Below are positions 29,105-42,456 of a DNA stretch of 64,000 bases, one piece after another; within the stretch, counting starts at the first letter, position 1; each line of letters starts with the position of its first letter. The DNA is from Pseudomonas rubra (GTDB lineage: Bacteria > Pseudomonadota > Gammaproteobacteria > Pseudomonadales > Pseudomonadaceae). The notes below the pieces were generated by a model. That model was not told the DNA's origin. It did no database searches and worked only from the letters and a program-made list of their open reading frames with translations. The DNA lies in NCBI RefSeq assembly GCF_028656935.1, contig NZ_JAMDGZ010000019.1, positions 62,001 through 126,000 of the forward strand. Reading direction: 5' to 3'. The position numbers were made by a program, and so were the translations under genes.

Positions 29105-29646
29105 GAGCGTCCTCGCACGCGTTGTCTTATCAGCCATTCAATGGCAAACAGCAGGCCCATCAAGCCGTAGGCGATCAGGCCGTTGTACAGGGTCCACCAG
29201 CTCAGTGGTGCCCATAGGGTCAGGGTGGCGGCAACCAGGCCGTTGGCCAGGAAGAACAGGCTCCAGGCCTTGGTCACCTGGCGCGTATAGCGGACCGCTA
29301 CTGCGGGCAGCTCCGGCTCATGTAGCCGTGCCAGGCGCTCGGCCACCGGCGGGCCGAACTTCAGGCTCAGGCTGAACAGGCCCAGCATGAACGCGCTGAT
29401 CAGCACCGGGTACCAACGTAGCAACTGCGGGCTGTTGAACAGCGCCAGCAACGCGCAGAAGGCAATCGCTGCCACGGCCATCCAATGCCCGCCGGGCCGC
29501 CTGGGCTCGCTCAAGGCCCGTGCCAGCCACAGCCCGCCGAGCAGCAAGCCGAATTGCCAGGGGGCAAAGTGGGCCATGCCGAAATACACCGCAAAGGGGT
29601 ACAGCAGACCGGCCAGCAGCAGGCCGAGGCCGATCAGGCGTTTCAT
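29101..29646 (-). CDS. apeG: COG4648-type membrane protein of the APE cluster (ApeG-like)
   Basis: A 181-residue integral membrane protein with about six helices (IGLGLLLAGLLYPFAVYFGM, FGLLLGGLWLARALS, AVAAIAFCALLALF, YPVLISAFMLGLFSLSLKFG, ATLTLWAPLSWWTLYNGL, IAYGLMGLLFAIEWLIR). It resembles the conserved six-TM COG4648 proteins found next to the ACPs in aryl polyene and flexirubin clusters. The role is not known. It overlaps its neighbours by 4 nt on both sides. Confidence 0.85.
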   Translation of the reverse strand: MKRLIGLGLLLAGLLYPFAVYFGMAHFAPWQFGLLLGGLWLARALSEPRRPGGHWMAVAAIAFCALLALFNSPQLLRWYPVLISAFMLGLFSLSLKFGPPVAERLARLHEPELPAVAVRYTRQVTKAWSLFFLANGLVAATLTLWAPLSWWTLYNGLIAYGLMGLLFAIEWLIRQRVRGRS

Positions 29647-29897
29647 GCCGCGGTGTTGACCAGGCGGTAGACCGCTTCGACTACGTCATTGACCGTACGC
29701 ACGGCCTTGAACTCGTCGGCGGCGATTTTCTTGCCGGTCTGGCGCTTGATGTGGTCGATCAGGTCGACGGCGTCGATGCTGTCGATTTCCAGGTCCTGGT
29801 ACAGGTTCGAGTCCAGGCTGATGCTGGCCGGCTCGAGTTCGAACAGTTCGACCAGGGCGTCGCGCAGGGTGTTGAAGATGTCTTCGCGGGTTTGCAT
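29643..29897 (-). CDS. apeF: Acyl carrier protein 2 of the APE cluster (ApeF-like)
   Basis: An 84-residue ACP. The phosphopantetheine Ser lies in DLEIDSIDAVDLI (about residue 40). The charged four-helix pattern and length are typical. Clusters of this type use two ACPs, one for the starter and one for the growing chain, as I recall; which is which here is not decidable by eye. The gap to ACP 1 is 9 nt, and its stop overlaps the next gene by 4 nt. Confidence 0.93.
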   Translation of the reverse strand: MQTREDIFNTLRDALVELFELEPASISLDSNLYQDLEIDSIDAVDLIDHIKRQTGKKIAADEFKAVRTVNDVVEAVYRLVNTAA

Positions 29898-29906
29898 GGT
29901 GCTGTC

Positions 29907-30179
29907 TCAGGCTGCCTGTTTGGCGGTGACGAAAGCCGCAAGGCTGGCCACGCTGGTGAAATGGTTACGGGTGTCCTTGGCGTCGGCATCGATCTTGATG
30001 CCGTACTTTTTCTGGATCGCCAGGCCGAGCTCGAGGGCGTCTACCGAATCCAGGCCCAGGCCCTCGCCGAACAGGCTCTGCTCGTCGCCGATGTCCTGGG
30101 CGCTGATGTCTTCTAGGCCCAGGGCGTCGATGATCAACAGCTTGATGTCGTGGTTAAGGGTGTTCTGTGGATCGCTCAT
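29907..30179 (-). CDS. apeE: Acyl carrier protein 1 of the APE cluster (ApeE-like)
   Basis: A 90-residue ACP with the phosphopantetheine Ser in GLGLDSVDALELG (about residue 44). It starts at ATG 30179 (MSDPQNTLNHD); the longer frame to 30287 is not conserved in character. It overlaps the acyltransferase gene by 26 nt. It differs clearly from ACP 2 (GLGLDS against LEIDS), consistent with separate partners. Confidence 0.93.
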   Translation of the reverse strand: MSDPQNTLNHDIKLLIIDALGLEDISAQDIGDEQSLFGEGLGLDSVDALELGLAIQKKYGIKIDADAKDTRNHFTSVASLAAFVTAKQAA

Positions 30180-30966
30180 CTTCGGCGAGCTCCTTGATGA
30201 AGTGCTGATGCAGGTAATCGTTGAGTTTGCGTGAGGCCTGTGGTGCCGGACCCTGGGCAGCAAAGGCCTTGGGGGAGATGTCGGCACCGACCTGCAGGCT
30301 GAAATGCACCCGGCGCTGGGGGATGCGGTACCAGGGTTCGGCCTTGGTCAGCGTGCTGGGTGTGACCTTGATGGTGACCGGGGTAATGATCTTCGCACCG
30401 CGCAGGGCGATGGCCGCAGCTCCGCGATGAAAGGCAGGCGCCTGGCCCGGTTGAGTGCGGGTGCCTTCGGGGAAGATGATCAGGGTCTGGCCGCCCTGCA
30501 GTGCGTCGACGGCGCTGTCGAGCATGTCCATGCTGCCGTCGTTGCTGATGTACGCGGCCGAACGCACCGGACCACGGGTACAGGGGTTGTGCCAGAGGCT
30601 CTGCTTGACCACGCAGTTGGCCTGGCGTACCAGGCCGATGAGGAACACCACGTCGATCAGCGACGGGTGGTTGGCGATGATCATCTGCCCCGGGCGGCCG
30701 AGCTTTTCGGCGCCCTGTACTTCGTAAGTAAGTACACCGCTGGCGGCCATGAAGCGAATGAAACGCCAGAACAGCCAACTGATGGTGTGTCGGGCCCGTT
30801 GTCGATGGCGCAGGGCATCGCCGGGAAGGCAGGCCAGCAGCGGGAACACCAGCACGCGCAGGCACAGGCCGCCCACACCGAACAGCGCAAAGCTGACGGC
30901 AGTAGCGAGCAGGCGCCAGTAATAGGCGTTGCGCGGTCTGTCTATGGCTTGCGTTGCCAGTTCCAT
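30154..30966 (-). CDS. apeD: 1-acyl-glycerol-3-phosphate acyltransferase-like protein (ApeD-like)
   Basis: A 270-residue LPLAT/PlsC-family protein. A hydrophobic N-terminal anchor (about 17-45) is followed by the catalytic NHPSLIDVVF (His-x4-Asp) and FPEGTRTQPG blocks and a later TPVTIKVTP. It probably transfers an acyl chain onto a glycerol-phosphate-like acceptor to make the lipid part of the polyene. I start it at ATG 30966, 25 nt inside the previous gene, because the additional upstream residues of the longer frame read through that gene. Confidence 0.88.
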   Translation of the reverse strand: MELATQAIDRPRNAYYWRLLATAVSFALFGVGGLCLRVLVFPLLACLPGDALRHRQRARHTISWLFWRFIRFMAASGVLTYEVQGAEKLGRPGQMIIANHPSLIDVVFLIGLVRQANCVVKQSLWHNPCTRGPVRSAAYISNDGSMDMLDSAVDALQGGQTLIIFPEGTRTQPGQAPAFHRGAAAIALRGAKIITPVTIKVTPSTLTKAEPWYRIPQRRVHFSLQVGADISPKAFAAQGPAPQASRKLNDYLHQHFIKELAEDERSTEHP

Positions 30967-31658
30967 GTACGGCTCTTCCAGGTGTGGGTCAAGGTGCTGT
31001 TGCCCCTGAGCAGGCAACGCAACCAGCTCAAGGCATGGGGTTCGCTTGCAGGTAAGGTGGCTGCGGCCGTGCCCAGGGCCAACTGCCAGTCGTCGCCCGG
31101 GGTCAGCAACAGGCCCAGGGCATAGGCAAAGGGCACGTCATCAATCCATGGCCCGTAAGCCGCGGGCGGTTGTTCTTCAGTGACAATCAGCAACACTGCG
31201 GGTGCGCCTTCGCCCAACAGGTAGGCGGCTTCCATCACGCCCTGTTCAAAGCCGTCACCGGCTGCGGCCAGGGCGGTCATTTCACTGGTTTCTCCGCGCA
31301 TGATCGACCACAGGCCGATGACCGCGTTGTGCACCGACAAACTGAACTGGGTGGGCGATAGCGGCTGTTCATTGGCCAGGTCGCCGAGGATCTCGAAGGT
31401 GCGCGGGGTTTCGCCGTGCCGGGAGACGAACACCAGCGGCAAATCCTGCAGACCTTCGGCCAGTGGCCAGCCCACGGCGAAGGCCATGCGCGCCAGACGG
31501 CTCAAACGACGGCGTTGCATGGCCGGCAAAAACGACACATCCGGTGCCTGTTCGGCCAGGGCCGGCAGCTGGGTTGCCTGACTCCAGGCTTGCCAGTCGG
31601 CAGCCGTCTGCAGGCCTGGTGCCCAGGCGCGCCACTGGCTGATGTTGAATGTGATCAC
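30942..31658 (-). CDS. apeC: Truncated ketosynthase / chain-length-factor partner (ApeC-like), first gene of the APE operon
   Basis: A 238-residue protein covering only the N-terminal half of a ketosynthase fold (FVSRHGETPRTFEILGDLANEQPLSPTQFSLSVHNAVIGLWSI, AGDGFEQGVMEAAYLL, VLLIVTEE). The usual active-site Cys is replaced in the ALAAAGDGFEQ stretch, and the C-terminal His/Lys region is absent. In APE systems this short protein acts as chain-length partner of the ApeO KS. The start is GTG 31658 with GGGAAG about 10 nt upstream. It is the 5' gene of the whole run; a promoter-like sequence lies about 95-125 nt upstream. Confidence 0.85.
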   Translation of the reverse strand: MITFNISQWRAWAPGLQTAADWQAWSQATQLPALAEQAPDVSFLPAMQRRRLSRLARMAFAVGWPLAEGLQDLPLVFVSRHGETPRTFEILGDLANEQPLSPTQFSLSVHNAVIGLWSIMRGETSEMTALAAAGDGFEQGVMEAAYLLGEGAPAVLLIVTEEQPPAAYGPWIDDVPFAYALGLLLTPGDDWQLALGTAAATLPASEPHALSWLRCLLRGNSTLTHTWKSRTWNWQRKP

Positions 31659-31974
31659 TTGCTGTACTTCCCGCCCTGAGGGACTTCCTTGCCGAGGGTA
31701 AGACTCGGAACAACGACCTGACAGGGGTGTGGCGCAATCGCCGAGTGGCGCGCATTATCCCGGTGGAGTTGATGTGTAGCAAATTTTGGTTGTACGGATT
31801 GCCGTGTGCAACAGACAGCGGTCCTGAAGATTCGTCGGATCGGTCCGAGGTTTCCCGACCAGTGGCGGTTATCGGTTGTCGGTCGCCTGCTGGCAAACTT
31901 GAGCCAGACGGTGCTGGCCAAGCCGTGCCGTGGCACACATACTCGGTCTTCCCCTGACACACGGAGGTCATTCC
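31659..31974. other. Divergent intergenic region between the APE operon and parA (316 nt)
   Basis: No gene. On the minus strand it holds the putative APE promoter (31754-31782) and an about 90-nt leader with a small hairpin (31692-31708, CCGAG / CTCGG). On the plus strand the parA ribosome site GGAGG lies 7 nt before its ATG. A weak plus-strand -10 (CATACT, 31938-31943) may serve parA. Confidence 0.6.
31754..31782 (-). promoter_or_regulatory. Putative sigma70 promoter of the APE operon
   Basis: On the minus strand TTGCTA (31782-31777), a 17-nt spacer, then GATAAT (31759-31754): four of six and five of six consensus matches at ideal spacing. Transcription would start near 31747, giving a leader of about 90 nt before the apeC GTG. 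No other comparable pair was seen in the gap. Confidence 0.6.
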
Positions 31975-32748
31975 ATGCGGCGCGTGGTGTTCAATCAGAA
32001 AGGTGGCGTTGGCAAGTCGAGCATTGCCTGCAACCTGGCAGCGGTGAGTGCCAATGAAGGCTATCGGACCCTGTTGATCGACCTGGATGCCCAGGCCAAC
32101 TCGACCCAGTACCTCACCGGCCTGACCGGCGAGGACATTCCCATGGGCATTGCCGACTTCTTCAAACAGACCCTGTCCACCGGGCCGTTTGCCAAGAAGA
32201 ACAAGGTCGATATCTACGAAACACCCTTCGACAACCTGCATGTGGTGACCGCCACCGCGGAGCTTGCAGACCTGCAGCCCAAGCTTGAGGCCAAGCACAA
32301 GATCAACAAGCTGCGCAAACTGCTCGATGAGCTGGACGAGGACTACGACCGGATCTACCTGGATACCCCGCCCGCCCTCAATTTCTATGCGGTTTCGGCG
32401 CTGATTGCTGCTGATCGCGTGTTGATTCCCTTTGATTGCGACAGTTTTTCTCGCCAGGCGCTGTATGGCCTGCTGGCCGAGATCGACGAGCTCAAGGAGG
32501 ATCACAATGACGAGCTGCAAGTCGAAGGTATCGTCGTCAACCAGTTCCAGGCCCGCGCCAGCCTCCCTCAGCAAATGCTCGACGAGTTGATCGCCGAGGG
32601 CTTGCCAGTACTGCCGGTGTACCTCAACAGCTCGGTGAAAATGCGCGAATCACACCAGGCCAGCCTGCCGCTGATTCACCTGGAACCTCGGCACAAGCTG
32701 ACCCTGCAGTTCGTTGAACTGCATGCCCTTCTCGAAGAAAACGCCTAG
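31975..32748 (+). CDS. ParA-family ATPase (orphan)
   Basis: A 257-residue Walker-type ATPase. The deviant Walker A is KGGVGKS (residues 9-15), followed by LLIDLDAQANSTQYL (Walker A' and switch), YDRIYLDTPPALNF (Walker B) and VNQFQARASLPQQML. This is the ParA/Soj/MinD group that positions cargo or chromosomes. No parB or parS-like gene follows, and the chromosomal parAB operon lies elsewhere in Pseudomonas, so the cargo is unknown. ATG 31975 has GGAGG 7 nt upstream; the frame from 31930 is not needed. Its stop overlaps the convergent trxC stop in a CTAG. Confidence 0.88.
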   Translation: MRRVVFNQKGGVGKSSIACNLAAVSANEGYRTLLIDLDAQANSTQYLTGLTGEDIPMGIADFFKQTLSTGPFAKKNKVDIYETPFDNLHVVTATAELADLQPKLEAKHKINKLRKLLDELDEDYDRIYLDTPPALNFYAVSALIAADRVLIPFDCDSFSRQALYGLLAEIDELKEDHNDELQVEGIVVNQFQARASLPQQMLDELIAEGLPVLPVYLNSSVKMRESHQASLPLIHLEPRHKLTLQFVELHALLEENA

Positions 32749-33179
32749 ACGCCCTGGCTGCGCAGCCACTCCAGCAGTTGCTGGAGTGGGAATGCACCAC
32801 TTTGGCGCGCCACTTCCCGGCCGTTTCTGAACAGGATCAGGCTGGGAATCGAACGAATCGCCAATTGCCCGGCCAATTGCGGGTTGGCCTCGCTGTCCAG
32901 CTTGGCCAGGCGGCAGCGCCCGCTGAGCTGGCTGGCCGCCTGGGCGAAGACCGGCGCAAACGATTTGCACGGCCCACACCAGTCGGCCCAGACATCGACC
33001 AGCAGCGGTAGGTCGCCCTTGATCTGGCTGGCGTAATCACCCTGTTGCAAATCGAACGGTGTGCTCAGCAGGACCGGCTTCTTGCAGCGGCCGCATTTCG
33101 GACTGTCGCCAAGGCGCTCGCCGGGGATGCGGTTGAGGCCATTGCAGTGGGGGCAGGGGATGAGTAGTGGGTCAGTCAT
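32745..33179 (-). CDS. trxC: Thioredoxin 2, zinc-binding
   Basis: A 144-residue thioredoxin with the extra N-terminal zinc finger typical of TrxC (CPHC near 10-13 and CGRC near 29-32). The active site is WADWCGPCKSF and the cis-Pro loop is RSIPSLILF. TrxC is a cytoplasmic disulfide reductase, usually OxyR-induced under peroxide stress; I see no OxyR site here. The start is ATG 33179 (MTDPLLIPCPHC). The stop overlaps that of parA. Confidence 0.93.
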   Translation of the reverse strand: MTDPLLIPCPHCNGLNRIPGERLGDSPKCGRCKKPVLLSTPFDLQQGDYASQIKGDLPLLVDVWADWCGPCKSFAPVFAQAASQLSGRCRLAKLDSEANPQLAGQLAIRSIPSLILFRNGREVARQSGAFPLQQLLEWLRSQGV

Positions 33180-33197
33180 TGACAGCTCCGGGGAATG

Positions 33198-33240
33198 CGA
33201 CCGCTGTGCGGTCGATCGCGGGTCAAGCCCGCTCCTACAG
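33198..33240. repeat. REP element between trxC and the DUF4265 gene
   Basis: CGACCGC TGT GCGGTCG hairpin (33198-33214) joined to GCGGG TCAA CCCGC-type hairpin (33218-33232) and CTCCTACAG. This is a typical Pseudomonas REP. It lies in the gap between two divergent genes, less usual than a 3' location. Confidence 0.75.
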
Positions 33241-33289
33241 ATGGAATGGTTTAGGATGTGCACTTCGTAAACAGGCCATGGAGAGCCCG

Positions 33290-33775
33290 ATGGATTGCCA
33301 GCATTCAGCGCATATTCGCATTTTTATCGACAGCCGGAAGAATGGCGAGCCGGTGTTCGAGAACGTGCCGGTACGCGAGATCGACACGAACACATACGAG
33401 CTGTTGTCGTCACCCGGGCTGGCCCTTGACCTGGCCCGTGGCGACACGATTCGCATCAACCACCCGGAGCAACGCGCCGAGGTGCTGCAGCGCGGTGGTA
33501 ACTTCTGCATCCATATCTATGCCGACGACCTGCCCCAGGATGCCGTCGATTCGCTGCAAGACCAGGTACAGACGCTGCTCGGCGGTACCCTGGATGGTCG
33601 CTACAAGGGCAACCTGACCCTGGCCATTCCGGCGCGCAACGGTTTTGCAGCCATCCGCGAAGTGTTTGACCGGTTTCGCGAGGCCACCGGCGTCGAATGG
33701 TATTACGCCAACATCTACCGCAACCTTGACGACGATGAAGACGAAACCCTGCTCGACTGGTGGCTCGACAGTTGA
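33290..33775 (+). CDS. DUF4265-type protein, function unknown
   Basis: A 161-residue cytoplasmic protein with no signal or membrane segment. Features are FENVPVREIDTNTYELLSSPGLALDLARGDTIRI (beta-rich N-terminal part), NFCIHIYADDL, and a C-terminal acidic tail (DDDEDETLLDWWLDS). The size and pattern match DUF4265 proteins in other pseudomonads. I choose ATG 33290 because GGAG lies 6 nt upstream; ATG 33278 would add four residues. It converges on selO with 10 nt between stops. Confidence 0.7.
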   Translation: MDCQHSAHIRIFIDSRKNGEPVFENVPVREIDTNTYELLSSPGLALDLARGDTIRINHPEQRAEVLQRGGNFCIHIYADDLPQDAVDSLQDQVQTLLGGTLDGRYKGNLTLAIPARNGFAAIREVFDRFREATGVEWYYANIYRNLDDDEDETLLDWWLDS

Positions 33776-33785
33776 GCCATGCCCA

Positions 33786-38655
<4,870 letters not shown>

Positions 38656-38694
38656 AGGCAGAAAATTCGTACAGGCAGAGGCGAAGAACGGAGT

Positions 38695-40437
38695 TTAAAG
38701 GAACAACCCTGGGCCGGGTCGAGTACCTTCGGGAAATTTGACGCCCACTTTGTTGATCTTGTTCCCTTCCATCACCGCAACCGTCCACAAGGTGCTGTTC
38801 CATTCGATCTGGTCGCCGACCACCGGTGCGCCGCCAACCTTCTGCGTGATGAAGCGGCTGAGCGGCATGTGCGGGTCCTGGCCGTCGAGCTTCAAACCGT
38901 ACAACGCCGCTACAGCCCCCAGTTCTGCGTCACCTTCGAGCACGAAGTCACCAAAGAAGCGCAGGTCCAGGCCACGCTGCGGCGCTTGGCTGAACAGCTT
39001 GCCGAGGGCCGGAAGGTTGTGTTCGTGGCCGATCACGCAGAGCAGATCGTCGACTTCCAGGGTGGTACTTCCCGACGGATGGAGCAGTTGCTGGCCGCGA
39101 AACAGCGCCGCGATGCGGGTGCCTTCGGGCATTTTCAGTTCCCGCAGGGCGGCGCCGATGCACCATTTTTCCGCACCCAGGCGATAGACGAACAGCTCCC
39201 ATTCACTGGTGACGTGCACTTCCAGGGCCGAACGGGAAATGGGCGCGGGGTCGGGCGGTACCGTTACTTTCAGCAGCTTGGCCACCCAGGGCAGGCTGGT
39301 GCCTTGCACCAGCAGCGAGACCAGCACGATGAAGAATGCCAGGTTGAAGAACAGCTGGGCATCGGGCAGCCCGGCCATCAGCGGGAACACCGCAAGAATG
39401 ATCGGTACCGCGCCGCGCAGGCCAACCCAGGAAATAAAGGCCTTTTCGCGGCCATGGAAGGCCTTGAACGGCAGCAAGGCGGCGACCACCGACAGCGGCC
39501 GGGCCACGACGATCATCCACAGGGCCAGGCCCAGCGCCGGCAGGGCAATCGGCAGCAGGTCGTGCGGCGTTACCAGCAGGCCGAGGACCAGGAACATGCC
39601 GATCTGCGCAAGCCAGGCCATACCGTCGAGCATGTGCAGGATGCCATGGCGGCTGCGGATCGGCCGGTTGCCCAGCACCAGGCCGCACAGGTACACGGCC
39701 AGGAAGCCGCTGCCGTGCAAGGCGTTGGTCAGCGAGAACACCACCAGGCCGCCGGCCACCACCAGGATCGGGTACAGGCCGCCGGCGAGGTTGATGCGGT
39801 TGACCAGTTGCAGCATCAACCAGCCGCCGCCCAGGCCCAGCAGGCCACCGATGCCGAACTCGCGCAGCAAGTGGGTGAGCAGGCTCCAGTGTAGGCCCGT
39901 CTGACCGCTGGCGATCATCTCGATCAGGGTTACGGTAAGGAACACCGCCATCGGGTCGTTGCTGCCCGACTCGATCTCCAGGGTTGCCGTCACCCGCTCG
40001 TTCAGGCCCTTGCCACCGAGCAGCGAAAACACCGCTGCGGCGTCGGTGGAGCCGACAATGGCGCCGATCAGCAGGCCCTGGATCAGGCTCAGGTCGAACA
40101 GCCAGGCGGCGACCATGCCGGTCAGCCCGGTGGTGATCAACACGCCGACGGTCGCCAGTGACAGGGCCGGCCACAGGGCCACGCGGAAGCTCGCTACGCG
40201 GGTGCGCAAGCCGCCGTCGAGCAGGATGACCGCCAGGGCCAGGTTGCCCACAAGGTAGGCGGTTGGGTAATTGTTGAAGATGATGCCGCCGCCATCGACA
40301 CCGGCGATCATGCCGACCGCCAGGATGATGACCAGGATCGGGATGCCCAGGCGTGAAGACAGTGAGCTGACCAGAATACTTGCACCTACCAGCAATGCGC
40401 CGATCAAGAACAGGCTATTGATGGTGGACGCATCCAA
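38695..40437 (-). CDS. nhaP2: K+/H+ antiporter, NhaP2/CvrA type
   Basis: A 580-residue CPA1 antiporter. About 12 TM helices occupy 1-390 ([34 protein letters not shown] with the ion-binding Asp region, [15 protein letters not shown]). The C-terminus has a TrkA-C-like domain ([23 protein letters not shown] ... GHEHNL) and a CorC/HlyC-like end ([23 protein letters not shown]). This arrangement is typical of NhaP2. It exports K+ for protons and so helps with ion and osmotic balance. It precedes mscK on the same strand. Confidence 0.93.
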   Translation of the reverse strand: MDASTINSLFLIGALLVGASILVSSLSSRLGIPILVIILAVGMIAGVDGGGIIFNNYPTAYLVGNLALAVILLDGGLRTRVASFRVALWPALSLATVGVLITTGLTGMVAAWLFDLSLIQGLLIGAIVGSTDAAAVFSLLGGKGLNERVTATLEIESGSNDPMAVFLTVTLIEMIASGQTGLHWSLLTHLLREFGIGGLLGLGGGWLMLQLVNRINLAGGLYPILVVAGGLVVFSLTNALHGSGFLAVYLCGLVLGNRPIRSRHGILHMLDGMAWLAQIGMFLVLGLLVTPHDLLPIALPALGLALWMIVVARPLSVVAALLPFKAFHGREKAFISWVGLRGAVPIILAVFPLMAGLPDAQLFFNLAFFIVLVSLLVQGTSLPWVAKLLKVTVPPDPAPISRSALEVHVTSEWELFVYRLGAEKWCIGAALRELKMPEGTRIAALFRGQQLLHPSGSTTLEVDDLLCVIGHEHNLPALGKLFSQAPQRGLDLRFFGDFVLEGDAELGAVAALYGLKLDGQDPHMPLSRFITQKVGGAPVVGDQIEWNSTLWTVAVMEGNKINKVGVKFPEGTRPGPGLFL

Positions 40438-40551
40438 AGGCAGTACTCCGGGGAAAACAGAAAGGGGCGGTGAGCTTTTCGATAAGCAGGTCGCGTGCCA
40501 AGGATTCTAACCTGAGGGGTTGGCGGGCTGTAAAGGGTTAATCGCGGGTAC

Positions 40552-40581
40552 AAAAAAAGCACCTCGCAAGGTGCCTTTTTT
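40552..40581 (-). terminator. Rho-independent terminator of betA
   Basis: GCACCT (40559-40564), loop CGCA, AGGTGC (40569-40574). On the minus strand the T-rich tract follows (A tract 40552-40558 on the plus strand). It lies 100 nt after betA. Confidence 0.75.
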
Positions 40582-40600
40582 ATGTTGCTGGCGCTGACGT

Positions 40601-40666
40601 CATCGCTGGCAAGCCAGCTCCCACAAGGTCTGTACAAATCCTGTGGGAGCTGGCTTGCCAGCGATG
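40601..40666. repeat. REP/BIME: two inverted REP copies with a 25-bp perfect stem
   Basis: Arms 40601-40625 and 40642-40666 are exact reverse complements around a 16-nt loop. The core is the same as at 10402-10462. It lies between the betA stop and the terminator. Confidence 0.9.
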
Positions 40667-40680
40667 GGCGTTGCAGGGCT

Positions 40681-42378
40681 TTAGGCCTGCTTCACCTCAC
40701 GCATTGCCTTGCCTTTCACCGGCGCGCCATTGGCCACGTAGTACTTGGCAGTGCTGCGCGGCAGCGGCTGGCGGTTGCGGATCTTGTCGGCGATTTTCTC
40801 GGCGATCATGATCGTGGTGGCGTTGAGGTTGCCGGTGATGATGATCGGCATGATCGAGGCATCGACCACGCGCAGGCCCTGCATGCCATGCACGCGGCCC
40901 TGGCCGTCTACGACCGCCATGTCATCGTCGCCCATCTTGCACGAGCAGGACGGGTGGAACGCGGTTTCGGCGTGTTCGCGGATGAACTTGTCCAGTTCCT
41001 CGTCGGTCTGCACGTCGGCGCCCGGGCTGATCTCGCGACCACGGTAGGCGTCCAGCGCAGGCTGAGCCATGATTTCGCGGGTCAGGCGGATGCCATCGCG
41101 AAATTCCTGCCAGTCCTGGTCGCTCGCCATGTAGTTGAACAGGATGCTCGGGTGCTGGCGCGGGTCCTTGGACTTGAGCTGGATACGGCCGCGGCTAGGC
41201 GAGCGCATCGAACCCATGTGGGCCTGGAAGCCGTGTTCCTGTACGCCGTTGCTGCCGTTGTAGTTAATCGCTACCGGCAGGAAGTGGTACTGGATGTTTG
41301 GCCATTCGAACTCAGGGCGAGTACGGATGAAACCACCGGCTTCGAACTGGTTGCTGGCACCGATGCCAGTGCCCTTGAACAGCCACTCGGCACCGATGGC
41401 CGGCTGGTTGTACCAGAGCAGCGACGGGTACAGCGAGACCGGCTGGGTGCAGGCATACTGCAGGTACAGCTCCAGGTGGTCCTGCAGGTTCTCGCCGACG
41501 CCTGGCAGGTCGTGGACCACCGGTACGTTGAGACCTTCGAGCAGGGCGCGCGGGCCGACGCCGGAACGCTGCAGCAGTTGCGGCGAGGCGATGGCGCCGG
41601 AGCAGACGATGACTTCCTTGCGTGCACGGGCTTCGACGCGCTCTTCGCTGGCGCCAACCAGGTAGCTCACGCCTACGGCACGCTTGCCGTCGAACAGCAC
41701 GCGATCGCTCAGGGCGTGGGTGACGATGGTCAGGGTCGAGCGCTTCTTGGCGGTGTCCAGGTAGCCGCGGGCGGTGCTGGAGCGACGGCCTTTTGGCGTG
41801 ACGGTACGGTCCATCGGGCCGAAGCCTTCCTGCTGGTAGCCGTTCAGGTCTTCGGTACGCGGGTAACCGGCTTGCACGCCGGCTTCGACCATGGCGTGGA
41901 ACAGCGGGTTGTTGCCGGCTTTGGGCGTGGTCACGCTGACCGGGCCTTCGCCGCCGTGGAAGTCGTTGGCGCCGATGTCACGGGTTTCCGCTTTGCGGAA
42001 GTACGGCAGGCAGTCCAGGTAGGTCCAGTCATCAAGGCCTGGCAGTTGTGCCCAGCCGTCGAAGTCCATGGCGTTGCCGCGGATGTAGCACATGCCGTTG
42101 ATCAGCGACGAGCCGCCCAGGCCCTTGCCGCGACCGCATTCCATCCGGCGGCCGTCCATGTGCGGCTCCGGGTCGGTCTCGTAGGCCCAGTTGTAGCGGC
42201 GACCCTGCAGCGGGAAGGCCAGGGCGGCCGGCATCTGGGTGCGGAAGTCGGCGCGGTAGTCAGGGCCACCGGCTTCGAGCAGCAGGACGGTAACGCCTTC
42301 GTCTTCGGTCAGGCGGGTCGCCAGGGTGTTACCGGCAGAGCCGGCACCGACGATGATGTAATCGAATTCATGGGACAT
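40681..42378 (-). CDS. betA: Choline dehydrogenase
   Basis: BetA oxidises choline to betaine aldehyde and on to glycine betaine, FAD-dependent and membrane-associated. The 565-residue GMC oxidoreductase has the FAD motif [17 protein letters not shown] at residues 6-22, [15 protein letters not shown] (first GMC signature), the second signature [15 protein letters not shown] and the C-terminal [10 protein letters not shown] with the active-site His. ATG 42378 has GAGGG about 8 nt upstream; further ATG codons extend the frame to 42435 but without family character. Last gene of the betI-betB-betA operon. Confidence 0.95.
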   Translation of the reverse strand: MSHEFDYIIVGAGSAGNTLATRLTEDEGVTVLLLEAGGPDYRADFRTQMPAALAFPLQGRRYNWAYETDPEPHMDGRRMECGRGKGLGGSSLINGMCYIRGNAMDFDGWAQLPGLDDWTYLDCLPYFRKAETRDIGANDFHGGEGPVSVTTPKAGNNPLFHAMVEAGVQAGYPRTEDLNGYQQEGFGPMDRTVTPKGRRSSTARGYLDTAKKRSTLTIVTHALSDRVLFDGKRAVGVSYLVGASEERVEARARKEVIVCSGAIASPQLLQRSGVGPRALLEGLNVPVVHDLPGVGENLQDHLELYLQYACTQPVSLYPSLLWYNQPAIGAEWLFKGTGIGASNQFEAGGFIRTRPEFEWPNIQYHFLPVAINYNGSNGVQEHGFQAHMGSMRSPSRGRIQLKSKDPRQHPSILFNYMASDQDWQEFRDGIRLTREIMAQPALDAYRGREISPGADVQTDEELDKFIREHAETAFHPSCSCKMGDDDMAVVDGQGRVHGMQGLRVVDASIMPIIITGNLNATTIMIAEKIADKIRNRQPLPRSTAKYYVANGAPVKGKAMREVKQA

Positions 42379-42415
42379 GTTAAGTACCCTCATTGGCAGT
42401 GAGCAGGGAGCGGGG

Positions 42416-42441
42416 ACGCCCGTGCACAAGGGCACGGGCGT
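42416..42441 (-). other. Hairpin between betB and betA
   Basis: ACGCCCGTGC (42416-42425) and GCACGGGCGT (42432-42441) form a 10-bp stem with a 6-nt loop in the 78-nt betB-betA spacer. There is no T tract, so it is more likely an RNA processing or stability element that sets relative expression than a terminator. Confidence 0.5.
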
Positions 42442-42456
42442 GTCTACAAGGGGTGC

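Noticed and set aside
42379..42435. Longer N-terminus of betA
   Set aside because: Adds a Cys/Pro stretch before the FAD motif that has no counterpart in choline dehydrogenases.
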